Shown piece by piece: positions 44,053 through 54,008 of a stretch of 64,000 bases of DNA (positions within the stretch are counted from its first letter, which is position 1; the number at the start of each line of letters is the position of its first letter). The translations under genes were made by a program, and so were the position numbers. The notes beneath the pieces were generated by a model that made no database searches, had not been told where the DNA came from, and worked only from the letters and a program-made list of their open reading frames with translations. This DNA comes from Lachnospiraceae bacterium (lineage in GTDB: Bacteria; Bacillota; Clostridia; Lachnospirales; Lachnospiraceae). The DNA lies in NCBI GenBank assembly GCA_009911035.1, contig QXWO01000007.1, forward strand, positions 25,977 through 89,976. The letters run 5' to 3'.

Positions 44053-45462
44053 TTAGTAGGCATTCTTATTAATAAATCCCTTAAATATGGTAAGGAACAT
44101 GATTTTTATGTCCATGGACATGGTCCAGTTTTCAATATAGAACAAATCATATTCAATTCTCTTACGGATCGAGGTATCCCCCCTGTATCCGTTGATCTGC
44201 GCCCACCCTGTCAGCCCCGGACGTACCTGGTGTTTTATCATATAACGGGGAATTTCTTCTTTAAATTTCTCCACAAACTGGGGACGTTCTGGCCTTGGCC
44301 CTACCAGTGACATTTCGCCCATCAAAATGTTAAAGAGCTGGGGCAGTTCGTCCAGGCTTGTCTTTCTTAAAAACTTCCCTACTTTTGTAACCCTTGGGTC
44401 ATCCTTGATCGTCCATGCCTTCTGCTCTGCGGAAGGTCTCTGCAGTTCCATGGTCCTGAATTTATACATATTAAACGTCTTGTTGTGAAGTCCCACCCTC
44501 TCCTGCTTGAAAATGACCGGGCCTCTGCTGGTGAAACGCACTGCCAGCGCCACAAGCAGCATAATCGGGGAGGAAAGAATGATCCCTGTCAGGGAGCCTA
44601 TCACATCAATCCCCCGCTTGGCATACCAGTTTAAAGTATTGGTAAGGGGCACATAGCGGATATTGATGACAGGAAGCCCCATCAGATCTTCTGTGTAAGG
44701 GTGGCTGGGCACCAGCGAATTATAATCGGGAATAAATTTTGTGTGCACCCCCGATTTCTCGCATAAATCTACAATGCTTTCCAGATGGTCGTAGTCCTTA
44801 AGGGCCAGCGTAATGGAAATTTCGTCCAGCTTGTTTTCCGGCAGAATGTATTTGATATTTTCAATCCTGCCCACCACCTTCACGCCTTTATAAACGGTGC
44901 CGCTGGGAATCCTGTCGTCTAAGATCCCCCGCACTACATAGCCCCACTGGGGATTCGCGTTGATTCTGGTGATATATTCCTCCGCCGCCCGGGAATAACC
45001 AATCAGCAGGATGTACTTAAGATTGTATCCTTTTTTACGGAAATAGAGAAGCATGTTCCGTATCAGGGTGCGGCAGATGGTTGTCAGAATAATATTTACC
45101 GCAAAAAATGCGCCCATCATAAAACGGGAAAAATGAGGCTGGTGAATCATGTACAGGAACACAATAAAGAGCACGATTCCCACACAGTTAGCCTTTATAA
45201 TGCCTTCCAGCTCATATTTCCGCCTCGTAGCGCGCTTTGGTGCATACATATTAAAGAAGTAGTAGAGGATAATATATTCAGGCACAACAAAATAGAGGTA
45301 ACTAAAATAGATCCTCGTATCCAGTGCGCCTACGCCTGGCTCCGTATCTGCAAATACGGTGCCAAACTTTATATACCATGCAAGCAAGTAAGAGATTGCC
45401 ACAATCCCAGCATCTACCAACAAGTGCAGTCTATTAAAATACTTTTGATTATCCTTAATCAT
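44053..45462 (-). CDS. Polyprenyl-phosphate sugar-1-phosphate transferase (glycan initiation)
   Basis: Membrane enzyme of 469 residues that places the first sugar phosphate on undecaprenyl phosphate. The N-terminal half has four or five membrane helices and a CoA-binding-like region (YILLIGYSRAAEEYITRI). The C-terminal catalytic domain starts after another helix: KRGIDVIGSLTGIILSSPIM, FKQERVGLHNKTFNMYKFRTM, DELPQLFNILMGEMSLVGPRPERP, PGLTGWAQINGYRGDT and DLFYIENWT. This is the WbaP/WcaJ type, usually specific for glucose-1-P or galactose-1-P. Its presence in a cluster with an ABC exporter suggests that exported chains are built on this lipid-linked primer. Confidence 0.94.
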   Translation of the reverse strand: MIKDNQKYFNRLHLLVDAGIVAISYLLAWYIKFGTVFADTEPGVGALDTRIYFSYLYFVVPEYIILYYFFNMYAPKRATRRKYELEGIIKANCVGIVLFIVFLYMIHQPHFSRFMMGAFFAVNIILTTICRTLIRNMLLYFRKKGYNLKYILLIGYSRAAEEYITRINANPQWGYVVRGILDDRIPSGTVYKGVKVVGRIENIKYILPENKLDEISITLALKDYDHLESIVDLCEKSGVHTKFIPDYNSLVPSHPYTEDLMGLPVINIRYVPLTNTLNWYAKRGIDVIGSLTGIILSSPIMLLVALAVRFTSRGPVIFKQERVGLHNKTFNMYKFRTMELQRPSAEQKAWTIKDDPRVTKVGKFLRKTSLDELPQLFNILMGEMSLVGPRPERPQFVEKFKEEIPRYMIKHQVRPGLTGWAQINGYRGDTSIRKRIEYDLFYIENWTMSMDIKIMFLTIFKGFINKNAY

Positions 45463-45514
45463 ATCCTGCTACCTTCTTGCAAATATTCTACAATATTATT
45501 CCAAAAAGCACAAC

Positions 45515-46483
45515 TCAAAATTGAGTAAGCCTAAATAATATATTCATCCACAACTGCCCCTGTATCCACAGATAATTTTTTATGTTTCGCATACGAAATT
45601 TTACCTTATTCTTCCGGCCCTCCCCGGATACGGACAGTTTTATCCCCTCCAGCAGTCCTTTTCCGTATGCGCCCCCCATTCCTTTCAGTGAAAAGAAAAG
45701 GAACTTGATCAGATACCCTGCCAGCAGCAACGGAAAATTTATGATTATCTGTAAAAGGGGCATGTTCTTATATATAAGATAAATACTGTTTCTGGCAGAA
45801 AGCTTCACCTTGAATTCGTTATGCCGCGATCCGCTGACCGCGCTTCCGGCATGGAATACCTGCGCCTCTGGCGCATATTTATTAGGATAACCATAAATAT
45901 TTGCCCGATACCCTATATCGATATCTTCCAGATAGGCAAAATGATTTTCGTCAAAATATCCGATTTTATCAAACAACCCGCGCCTGTAAATAGCCGCTCC
46001 TGCACATGCGGAAAAAATACGGTCCTCTTTATCATAACTGTCCACAGGCTTATCTTTTCCCCTGGCATAGGCCCAGCCAAGGGCGCAGTAAAAATCTCCC
46101 GCCCCGTCCAGCTTATTTCTATCATGAAGGTTGATCATCTTTGCCCCGGCGGAAAAAATTCCAGGATCATCATCCATGGCCTTTTCAAGACAGGCTGTCA
46201 TCTCCTGACCCGAAACCGTATCATTGTTTAGGAGGAGCACATATTCTGTCCGTGCCATCCTGATCCCTGCATTGACCGCCTTTGAAAATCCGGTATTTTC
46301 AGCAAATTCTATCACTTTCACCAAAGGATATTTTTCCTTTACAAGGGAAAGGCTGCCGTCCGTGGAGCCATTATCCACCAAAATGATCTCCGGCTGAACA
46401 GAACCTTTGTAAAGAGACCTTAAACAACCGTCAATATATTTTATTCCATTATAATTAGGTATCACCACGGTGGTCTTTGCCAT
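45515..46483 (-). CDS. GT2-family glycosyltransferase
   Basis: A 322-residue enzyme with KTTVVIPNYNGIKYIDGCLRSL, EIILVDNGSTDGS, LLLNNDTVSG (metal-binding Asp) and DKIGYFDENHFAYLEDIDIGYR, the set seen in rhamnosyltransferases of the WbbL type. A hydrophobic segment near residues 245-265 may touch the membrane. Its ATG immediately follows the TAA of the upstream GT2 gene (TAAATG), so the two are coupled. Confidence 0.93.
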   Translation of the reverse strand: MAKTTVVIPNYNGIKYIDGCLRSLYKGSVQPEIILVDNGSTDGSLSLVKEKYPLVKVIEFAENTGFSKAVNAGIRMARTEYVLLLNNDTVSGQEMTACLEKAMDDDPGIFSAGAKMINLHDRNKLDGAGDFYCALGWAYARGKDKPVDSYDKEDRIFSACAGAAIYRRGLFDKIGYFDENHFAYLEDIDIGYRANIYGYPNKYAPEAQVFHAGSAVSGSRHNEFKVKLSARNSIYLIYKNMPLLQIIINFPLLLAGYLIKFLFFSLKGMGGAYGKGLLEGIKLSVSGEGRKNKVKFRMRNIKNYLWIQGQLWMNILFRLTQF

Positions 46484-47884
46484 TTAAGCATCCTCATTCT
46501 GCATTTTAATTTTTTCTGTCATGGCAGGGTCCCACACGATTCTATATCCCATCTCCCGGATTTTCCCGCAGAACCTTCTGCTCAAATCCACAAAATCTAC
46601 CGTATCGTTTAAACAGTCCTGCCAGTCAAAACGGCCGTTTCCCGGATGCTGTAAATAGGGAAGCCCCAGCATTTCCTCCAAAACGGTTTCCGCCTCCCGG
46701 GACACCTTCATGCACCGAACATCCACCATCTCTGCTTCCTGCTGTAATGCCGCCCTGTGCATGTAACCGCTGTATTCCTTGTGAAGCCCCTGATAAAGTC
46801 CTTTTCCGTCAGCCGTATAGATTCCGCCTATGACAAGATTTTTTTTATCAATCAGCTTTCCACCTACCACCGCCGTATCCACTCTGTTGACTAAAAGCCC
46901 CGGCTGGTAGTCCACCCGGTAGAATCCCAGATGCCTCAGATGGGAAACACTCCCCTTCCATCCTCTGGCCCGCAGGAAATCCTCCACGGCCCGCTTTCCG
47001 GCATCATAGGCATACTGCTTGCTGGAAGGATTTTCCGCAGTAGAATGTTCATGACAGCGCCAATGATACAGGACTCTGGGGATATGGGCAACCGGGATCT
47101 CCATCTTTTTCGTACGCATCTTATCCTTGCCCAGCATCACATTCACTGCCCGCAGAGCCACATCGTAATCCTGGGCGCCGTCGCACACGCTGCGGAACCC
47201 AAGTTCCTGCAGTAACTGCCGCTTTATTACCATAAAATGACAGATATAATTGTTGCTTAACATCAGGTCAAGATTAAAGCCCGGTTTCCGGTTCACCTCA
47301 TAATAGTGTATCTGTTCACTGTCACATTTATCCTCATCAGAATAAAGCAATTGCAGTTGGACATCCATTTTTTCATATTCATCAATGCAGGCCGCCATCT
47401 CATAGAGGGCATCCGGTGTCAGCACATCGTCATGGTCGAGAAGCCCTGCATAATCTCCCGTGGCATACATAAGGGCCTGATTGGTATTGGAAGAAATGCC
47501 TGCATTCTGTTTCAGCCGCCTGTACTTGATCCGTCCGTCCCCATAGGATTTGACCACATCCTCCACAGCCTTTGTTGCGCTGGCATCTGCAAGGATCAGC
47601 TCAAAATTGCCGTATGTCTGGGACAGGACCGAATCAATCATTGCCCTTAAATATCTTTCTTCCGTCTCAAAGGCCGGAACAAGAATACTGAATTTGACCG
47701 AGAAGCGTTCCCCGTCTTTTACCTGCCTTTGAAGTTCCTTTTCCTCCGGCGGCTGATAGGCATAGTCGTCTGCAATTTCTGTCTGCACCCTTTCCTTCAT
47801 GGCATAATATGCCTGCCTGATTCCGTTCTTCTTCAAATAACGAAGTGTTTTCTTTAAATTGCTGACTTTTATAATTTTTCCCAT
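46484..47884 (-). CDS. GT2-family glycosyltransferase
   Basis: A 466-residue enzyme. An N-terminal helical part of about 55 residues is followed by the GT-A domain: FSILVPAFETEERYLRAMIDSVLSQTY, NFELILADAS, NAGISSNTNQAL, GLLDHDDVLTPDALYEM (metal site), LLYSDEDKC. The C-terminal part includes HIPRVLYHWRCHEHSTAENP, also found in the GT at 49825-51819, and ends with a piece resembling a second, truncated GT domain lacking its catalytic motif. Sits between the phosphohexomutase and a coupled GT2 gene. Confidence 0.9.
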   Translation of the reverse strand: MGKIIKVSNLKKTLRYLKKNGIRQAYYAMKERVQTEIADDYAYQPPEEKELQRQVKDGERFSVKFSILVPAFETEERYLRAMIDSVLSQTYGNFELILADASATKAVEDVVKSYGDGRIKYRRLKQNAGISSNTNQALMYATGDYAGLLDHDDVLTPDALYEMAACIDEYEKMDVQLQLLYSDEDKCDSEQIHYYEVNRKPGFNLDLMLSNNYICHFMVIKRQLLQELGFRSVCDGAQDYDVALRAVNVMLGKDKMRTKKMEIPVAHIPRVLYHWRCHEHSTAENPSSKQYAYDAGKRAVEDFLRARGWKGSVSHLRHLGFYRVDYQPGLLVNRVDTAVVGGKLIDKKNLVIGGIYTADGKGLYQGLHKEYSGYMHRAALQQEAEMVDVRCMKVSREAETVLEEMLGLPYLQHPGNGRFDWQDCLNDTVDFVDLSRRFCGKIREMGYRIVWDPAMTEKIKMQNEDA

Positions 47885-47933
47885 ATTCTAGTACCTCTTG
47901 TCTGCCGTGGGGATTTTGTCTGAATAAATGTTG

Positions 47934-47992
47934 CTAGTACGAAGTACTAGTATTATCAGAGCGTGTTTGAGAAAGTTTCCAAACACGCTCTG
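47934..47992. repeat. Two inverted repeats downstream of the phosphohexomutase
   Basis: CTAGTAC-GAA-GTACTAG (47934-47950) and a perfect 13-bp stem CAGAGCGTGTTTG/CAAACACGCTCTG (47957-47992). The larger hairpin follows the mutase gene on the minus strand but has no T-run, so it could stabilise RNA ends or mark a processing site. Confidence 0.6.
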
Positions 47993-48024
47993 CGATGATT
48001 CTTACTATTTATGCGTCTAAAATT

Positions 48025-49746
48025 TTAGATATAGGACTTAAGCGCTTCTGTCAGTTTTTCCACCCTATCCTGCGCGTCTTCAATGCTGGTTCCTTTCACG
48101 CCCATATAGAATTTGATTTTCGGCTCTGTACCAGAAGGACGTGCACAGCACCAGGAATCATTGGTCAGGTCAAAGTAAAGGACGTTCGATTTAGGCAGGC
48201 CAGTAGGTCTTTCCTCTCCTGTTTCCAAATCTCTTGTCACATCCCTGTCATAATCCCTGAATTCCTTCACTGCCAGTTCCCCGAAGTTCTTAGGCGGATC
48301 GTTTCTTAATTTATCCATCATCTCTGCAATCTGTTTGGAACCATCGATCCCTTTCAGCGTAATCGCATACTGGGTTTCTTTATAATAACCATATTTTTCA
48401 TAAAGCTTCAGCATCTGATCCCATACAGTGATTCCGTTCTTCTTGCACCATGCAGCCATTTCACACAGACACATAACTGCAACCACGGCATCCTTGTCCC
48501 TTGCATGGGTGCCTGCCAGACAGCCGTAGCTTTCTTCCAGGCCGAATACATAGTTGTTAGAGCCGGTCTGCTCAAAGAGCTTGATCTGCTCTCCGATATA
48601 TTTAAATCCTGTAAGCACTTCAATGAATTTTACATTGTAATCCTTTGCAATGGCTGCAGCCATGTTGGTGGTAACGATAGTGGTCACCAGTGCGGGATTC
48701 TCCGGCATAGTGCCTGTAGCCGTTCTTTCCCTTAAAATATATTCTGCTATCAGCATACCGGACATATTGCCTGTGAAGGGAATATACTCCCCGGAGCTGG
48801 TATCCAGTGCATAAATACCGAGACGGTCTGCATCCGGGTCAGTGGCCAGTACAATATCCGCGTTCTTTTCCTTTGCAAGTTTAAGGGCCAGTTCAAATGC
48901 CTTGGGATCTTCCGGGTTAGGATAATCCAGCGTCGTGAAATCGGGGTCTGGCAGCTCCTGCTCCGGCACCACATACACATGCTTGAATCCCAGCTCTGAA
49001 AGAATTCTTCTTACAGGCACATTTCCCGTACCGTGGAAAGGAGAGTAAACGATCTTAATGTCATCGGCAACTTCCTTAATGATTTCAGGATGGATGATCT
49101 GCTTTTTCAGTTCTTCCATGTAAGCATCGTCGATCTCTTTGCCAATCACCTGATAAAGGCCTGCCGCTATGGCCGCATCCTTATCCATGGTCTTAACCTG
49201 ATGATAATCCGTTACTTTCTTTACCTCTTCGATAATTTCCTTATCCTTGGGAGCAGTCACCTGTGCGCCGTCCTCCCAGTATGCCTTGTAGCCGTTATAC
49301 TCCGGGGGATTATGACTTGCCGTAATAACGATACCCGAAATACAGTGAAGCGTTCTAAGTGCAAAAGAAAGTTCCGGTGTGGGGCGGAGTGCATCAAACA
49401 CATACGCCTTGATCCCGTTTGCTGCCAGACAAAGAGCCGCCACATCGGCAAATTCCGGTGACATCCTTCTGGAATCATATGCAATTGCAACTCCCTTTTC
49501 CCTGCCTCCCTGACTGATTATGTAGTTGGCAAGTCCCTGGGTTGCCTTTCTCACCGTGTAAATGTTCATACGGTTGGTGCCCGCGCCGATCACCCCGCGA
49601 AGGCCGCCTGTACCAAATTCCAGTTCCTTATAAAAACGGTCTTCAATTTCCTTCTCATCACCGGCGATCCCACGCAGCTCATCCTTGGTTGCCTGGTCAA
49701 AATAATCGTCTTCCAGCCAGAAATCGTATTGTTCTTTGTAGCTCAT
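48025..49746 (-). CDS. Phosphoglucomutase/phosphomannomutase family enzyme
   Basis: Interconverts hexose 6- and 1-phosphates; 573 residues, the length of alpha-phosphoglucomutases of the PgcA type. Phosphoserine loop GIVITASHNPPEYNGYKAYW, metal loop ATDPDADRLGIY, sugar-binding loop FGLEESYGCL and phosphate loop CARPSGTEPKIKFY near the C-terminus. Inside this cluster its expected job is to supply glucose 1-phosphate to RfbA, and so to dTDP-rhamnose synthesis. Hairpins follow the stop. Confidence 0.95.
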   Translation of the reverse strand: MSYKEQYDFWLEDDYFDQATKDELRGIAGDEKEIEDRFYKELEFGTGGLRGVIGAGTNRMNIYTVRKATQGLANYIISQGGREKGVAIAYDSRRMSPEFADVAALCLAANGIKAYVFDALRPTPELSFALRTLHCISGIVITASHNPPEYNGYKAYWEDGAQVTAPKDKEIIEEVKKVTDYHQVKTMDKDAAIAAGLYQVIGKEIDDAYMEELKKQIIHPEIIKEVADDIKIVYSPFHGTGNVPVRRILSELGFKHVYVVPEQELPDPDFTTLDYPNPEDPKAFELALKLAKEKNADIVLATDPDADRLGIYALDTSSGEYIPFTGNMSGMLIAEYILRERTATGTMPENPALVTTIVTTNMAAAIAKDYNVKFIEVLTGFKYIGEQIKLFEQTGSNNYVFGLEESYGCLAGTHARDKDAVVAVMCLCEMAAWCKKNGITVWDQMLKLYEKYGYYKETQYAITLKGIDGSKQIAEMMDKLRNDPPKNFGELAVKEFRDYDRDVTRDLETGEERPTGLPKSNVLYFDLTNDSWCCARPSGTEPKIKFYMGVKGTSIEDAQDRVEKLTEALKSYI

Positions 49747-49824
49747 TTCGTACCCTCCTGATTTTTATTTTATATATTGCTATCATTTTCAAACATGCCT
49801 TGTTACTATTTTATCATAACCCCC

Positions 49825-51819
49825 TCAGATTTTCAAAGCAAAGTCGCTTCTGTCAAGGGAAAAATTCACATTGTAGTACGGGTCCCCCGCTTCCAGCACA
49901 TTTTTCCACTTGTTTCTAAACTGCTCCGACTCTTTGTTATACCGCTGTGCCTTCTCGCCGTTATCATCCAGCCCTCTCGATATGGACTCAAAATGGTACA
50001 GCTCCGCAAAAGGCGTAAACACATTCAGGTACCCTTTTTCCCTTAATTTCAGACAAAAATCCACATCATTCAAGGAGACTGCAAAGGATTCATCCAGTCC
50101 TCCCGCCTCGTCAAAAACAGATTTCTTCACCAGCAGGCAGGCTCCTGTTACCGCAGAAACATTCTGGGCATAGCACAGCCGCCCCATATAGCCCAGATTT
50201 TCCCGGTGCTGTTTGTAATGGCTGTGCCCCGCCGTCCTGTGGGCTCCCAGTCCCAGAACCACGCCTGCGTGCTGGATGGTCTTATCCGCATAATAAAGCT
50301 TGGCTCCCACCGCGCCCACGTCTTCCCGCTGGGCATACATCAGAAGTTCCTCTATCCAGTTGACGGTAATTACCTGAGTGTCGTTGTTCAGCAGCAGGAT
50401 ATACTGCCCCGCAGCTTTAGAGGCCCCTAAATTATTCACCGCCGAATAATTGAAAGTTCCCTCATAAGTAACGATTCGAACCTTCTCATTTTCTTCAAGT
50501 TCCTGATAATAGTCGAAAATTTCCTTTTCCGTGCTGCTATTTTCCACGACGATTATCTCGAAATTTTCATAGGTGGACTTCTCTAATATAGAAGTAATGC
50601 ACCTTTTCAAATCCGACGCATGGTCTTTATTGGCAATCACAATGGAAATCAAAGGACTTCCCATGATCTGATAACGGATTTTGAAAATCGTCTCAAAGGC
50701 CCTGGTGGACGTGATCTCAAAATGCTGGTACCCATGCCTTTTCAGATGGTCCGCCACCGCCCCTTTGGCCGCTTCTATGGCATAGGGCTTGGCCTCAATA
50801 TTGGACGCCACACTGGCCGGATGGCTTCTCCAGTAATATAGGAGTTTGGGAACGTGAACCACATTCCGTGCCCGGTCTGTAAGACGCAGAATCATATCGT
50901 GGTCCTGGCTGCCGTCAAACTTACTGCGGAACAGCTCCGTGCCGTCTAAAAGGGTCCTTGCAAACACACTGAAATGGCAGATGTAATTGTTGGCCCTTAA
51001 GTTGTCAATGGCATAGTCCGGCTTAAAATGCATGGTAAGCATTTTGTTGATGTCCCTGCCTTTAAAGGTCGTCTCATCACAGTAAATGTAGTCCGCATCC
51101 TTTTCGTTGATCACCTTCACATATTCATACAGCACACTTGGGTGCAGCAGGTCGTCATGGTCAAAGAGTCCAATGTACTCCCCGGTGGCCAGTTTCAGAC
51201 ACTGGTTTGTGTTGCCCGAAATGCCCTCGTTTTTCAAAAGCTTCTGGTAGCGGATCTTTTCCCCCGCCGCCTGCTGATACTCCCTGACGATCTCCTCCAC
51301 ATATTCATACCCGCCTTCAGAGCCGTCAGCCAGGCACAATTCCCAGTTTTCATAAGTCTGGGCCGTCACAGATTCAATCATTTCCCGTAAAAAAGACTGC
51401 GGTGTATTATACAAAGGGACTAAAATACTGATTTTAGGCATCCGCAGGAATTTTTCCTCTCTCTGCCTTTCCGCTTCCTCCGGTACGGGAAAACTCCTGG
51501 TGCCGTAATTCTGCATTGCCTGATGCTCAATTGTCTTATACCTCATCTTGGCAATCAATCCTCTTACGTTTCCGCAGTTCTTAATCCTGTCACGCTGACG
51601 GATCACAAAATGCATACATTTCCGCAGGGGCGCGGACATCTTCCAGAGGGGGTTGTTTTTAATCCTGTTGAGTTTAAAGGTCAGATCATCACACTTAGCC
51701 TCCAATGCCGCAACCCGTCCTGCCAGATCCGCATTGCGCAGGTGCTCCGTTTCGTAAGCGTCACGGTAATCCATCTCCTGTGTCCTGTTTTCTTCCCGGC
51801 GTTCTTCCTTACTCTCCAT
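49825..51819 (-). CDS. Dual-domain GT2 glycosyltransferase
   Basis: A 664-residue protein. An N-terminal coiled-coil-like part (AGRVAALEAKCDDLTFKLNRI) comes first. GT-A domain 1 at about 110-330 has ISILVPLYNTPQSFLREMIESV, NEGISGNTNQCL and GLFDHDDLLHPS; domain 2 at about 385-620 has ISIVIANKDHASDLKRCITSIL, ILLLNNDTQ and SFAVSLNDVDFCLKLREKGY. Two catalytic centres in one chain suggest that it adds two linkages or alternates in a repeat, as in rhamnan-type synthases. Its start overlaps the end of the upstream GT gene by 11 nt. Confidence 0.92.
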   Translation of the reverse strand: MESKEERREENRTQEMDYRDAYETEHLRNADLAGRVAALEAKCDDLTFKLNRIKNNPLWKMSAPLRKCMHFVIRQRDRIKNCGNVRGLIAKMRYKTIEHQAMQNYGTRSFPVPEEAERQREEKFLRMPKISILVPLYNTPQSFLREMIESVTAQTYENWELCLADGSEGGYEYVEEIVREYQQAAGEKIRYQKLLKNEGISGNTNQCLKLATGEYIGLFDHDDLLHPSVLYEYVKVINEKDADYIYCDETTFKGRDINKMLTMHFKPDYAIDNLRANNYICHFSVFARTLLDGTELFRSKFDGSQDHDMILRLTDRARNVVHVPKLLYYWRSHPASVASNIEAKPYAIEAAKGAVADHLKRHGYQHFEITSTRAFETIFKIRYQIMGSPLISIVIANKDHASDLKRCITSILEKSTYENFEIIVVENSSTEKEIFDYYQELEENEKVRIVTYEGTFNYSAVNNLGASKAAGQYILLLNNDTQVITVNWIEELLMYAQREDVGAVGAKLYYADKTIQHAGVVLGLGAHRTAGHSHYKQHRENLGYMGRLCYAQNVSAVTGACLLVKKSVFDEAGGLDESFAVSLNDVDFCLKLREKGYLNVFTPFAELYHFESISRGLDDNGEKAQRYNKESEQFRNKWKNVLEAGDPYYNVNFSLDRSDFALKI

Positions 51820-53944
51820 TTTCCGTCACCTCCAGCACCCAACTGCTCCAGTTTACCAGTTTTGATCTGGAGCACTGGTCTTTTGCCAGCATACCGAACC
51901 TGTACACCCCGGCGGGAACTGCATCCCTGTGCAGCTTTGCGGCAAATCCCGTCAAATCTACATTTATCTGGTCTTTCAGATTATTTCTGATATCCTTTCG
52001 GTACCTATTTTCAATGGGTACCGCCCATATCTGCCCGCTGTCCTGATTTCTTAATAGCAGTTTTTTAACATAACAGGCGTTATCCGCCCCAATCACAAAG
52101 GAATACCCCTGGAAATAATAACCCATATCCGATGGCACCGGCTTTACGTTCCCCTTTTTGGGGGATACCCCATACTGCCATTTATAAATGTCCATGGCAC
52201 ACTCCATGCCGACCCTTAGGCACTCATCTTCCCGCGCCTGCATAACCTCTTTCGTACAGGGCGATACCTCCGACCAGGGCATATCCAGCGTCACCTGATA
52301 GTGGTAGGCCGGAGCGTATTTCGATTCCAGCATATCCGTAGTAAGGTATGGGTGGTAAAAGGGGTCATGTCCATACAGCTTTTGATGCCTTTCATAAAGG
52401 ATATCCTTTTCCCTAAGGAGCCGTAACTGCTTTTCTTCGGACTCCCCGTCATTTCCTCTGCTTAAAGACTCATGGTGGTAGAGTGCCACATCATTTCTCA
52501 CAACATTATAATATCCCTTTTCATAGATTGAATAGCACAAATCCACATCATTAAAAGCCACTGCCAGTCCTTCGTAAAAGCCTCCGGCCTGTTTGAAAAC
52601 GGCTTTTTGCATCATCAGACATGCCCCCGTAGCTGCCAGCATATTGTGGACGCCCCGGTTCATGCCAAAATAATGCACTTCCTTATCATCCAGAAACTGA
52701 AGCTTATGGGCAGGGCCTACCCGCAGATTGGTAATGCCTGCATGTTGGATTTTCGATGAATCCGGGTACAGAAGCTTGGCCCCCACCGCCCCTACATAGG
52801 AAAGCTGTGCCTTTTCTGCCATCAGATCCAGCCAGTCCGGCTGGATAATTTCCATATCGTCATTGAGAAAAAGAAGAATCTCTCCCTGCGCTGCCTGTGC
52901 CCCCTTATTGCACATCCGGGAAAAATTAAAGGGCATCGGCTCATACAAATACTGACAGGAAAACAGCCCGGATCCCTTTAGCCCGCTCACCTTTTTGTCC
53001 ACTTTCTGCCTGTTTTCTTCCCGGCTTCCGTTATCTACCAGAATCAATTCAACAGGATGCTTTGTCCTGGTTCTTTCTATCAGTGAATCCATACACTGAA
53101 AAAGCACTTCCGTGTTATCCTTAGAGGGAATCACAATGGAAATCAGAGACGGCAGCTTTCCCTTCATTTCCTTCGTCGCAGCACCGGGCAGTTTCCAGTC
53201 CTTTATCTGCCCGTAACCCTCTTTTTTACTATGGTATAATATCTGTCTGATATGCCTGACCGGCATCCTGCCGTCTTCATGTCCCGGCTCAAAAGCATGA
53301 TATCTTTTCAGCAGTTCCCAAAGGAACGCAAAGGGCGCTGCCTCCTCCCCTGCAAAGCCAGCGTATACGGCCTGCGCGGCTGTAGTCCTGACTGCCACAA
53401 GTCCACCGAAATAAAAAGAAGACAGAAAACGGTCCGGGGACCAGTCTGGTTTAAACCATGGATTCATTCGCTCCCCATCTTCCAAAACATCCTCATCCCC
53501 ATATACCAGAACCGTATCTTCATTTTCGGAAAATTGCCTTCCTATGAGCTTAAAACCAATTTCACTGACCTGTCCTTCATAAAACATAAGCAGTAGGATA
53601 TCTGCCTCTGTCTTTTCCAGGATCTTAGAAATATTTTCAAAAAAGACCTGACAATTGACCAGCATCATCTTTTTACCTGCCGCTTTCACCAGCCGACAAT
53701 TTTTACCATATTCTGCATTTTCCCCGTCATTTTCTTTTTTATCTCTGTCATATTCTTCCATTTTGAAATCATTTGTCAGATTATTATCTATTTTGTCAGA
53801 TTTTTCTTCTCCATTCTCAACATTTTTCTCCTGTTCCCGAATCCACCTGTCATAGCTTAAATCCTTATCAAAAACTTCTTTTTCGTATATTCTATGACAC
53901 TTATTGATCAATATCTGTTTCAATTTCTGCTTCAAAAAAGCCAC
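51809..53944 (-). CDS. Large GT2 glycosyltransferase with extra N- and C-terminal domains
   Basis: A 711-residue protein starting at GTG 53944 with GAGG upstream. The first 250 residues include an acidic Asp/Glu/Asn-rich stretch and a diverged GT-like part (TEADILLLMFYEG, VLVYGDEDVLEDGERMNPWF). The active GT-A domain is at about 270-520: LISIVIPSKDNTEVLFQCMDSL, LILVDNGSREEN, ILLFLNDDMEI, GAVGAKLLYPD and VAFNDVDLCYSIYEKGY. The last 100 residues form a beta-type domain (NVDLTGFAAKLHRDAVPAG) that may bind glycan. Lies between the methyltransferase-kinase and the dual-domain GT. Confidence 0.9.
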   Translation of the reverse strand: MAFLKQKLKQILINKCHRIYEKEVFDKDLSYDRWIREQEKNVENGEEKSDKIDNNLTNDFKMEEYDRDKKENDGENAEYGKNCRLVKAAGKKMMLVNCQVFFENISKILEKTEADILLLMFYEGQVSEIGFKLIGRQFSENEDTVLVYGDEDVLEDGERMNPWFKPDWSPDRFLSSFYFGGLVAVRTTAAQAVYAGFAGEEAAPFAFLWELLKRYHAFEPGHEDGRMPVRHIRQILYHSKKEGYGQIKDWKLPGAATKEMKGKLPSLISIVIPSKDNTEVLFQCMDSLIERTRTKHPVELILVDNGSREENRQKVDKKVSGLKGSGLFSCQYLYEPMPFNFSRMCNKGAQAAQGEILLFLNDDMEIIQPDWLDLMAEKAQLSYVGAVGAKLLYPDSSKIQHAGITNLRVGPAHKLQFLDDKEVHYFGMNRGVHNMLAATGACLMMQKAVFKQAGGFYEGLAVAFNDVDLCYSIYEKGYYNVVRNDVALYHHESLSRGNDGESEEKQLRLLREKDILYERHQKLYGHDPFYHPYLTTDMLESKYAPAYHYQVTLDMPWSEVSPCTKEVMQAREDECLRVGMECAMDIYKWQYGVSPKKGNVKPVPSDMGYYFQGYSFVIGADNACYVKKLLLRNQDSGQIWAVPIENRYRKDIRNNLKDQINVDLTGFAAKLHRDAVPAGVYRFGMLAKDQCSRSKLVNWSSWVLEVTENGE

Positions 53945-54008
53945 CTGTGCAACCTCACTTTTTTCCTCATGTCAAAAACCGCAAAGCCAGAATATCCTTC
54001 ACTGCCAT

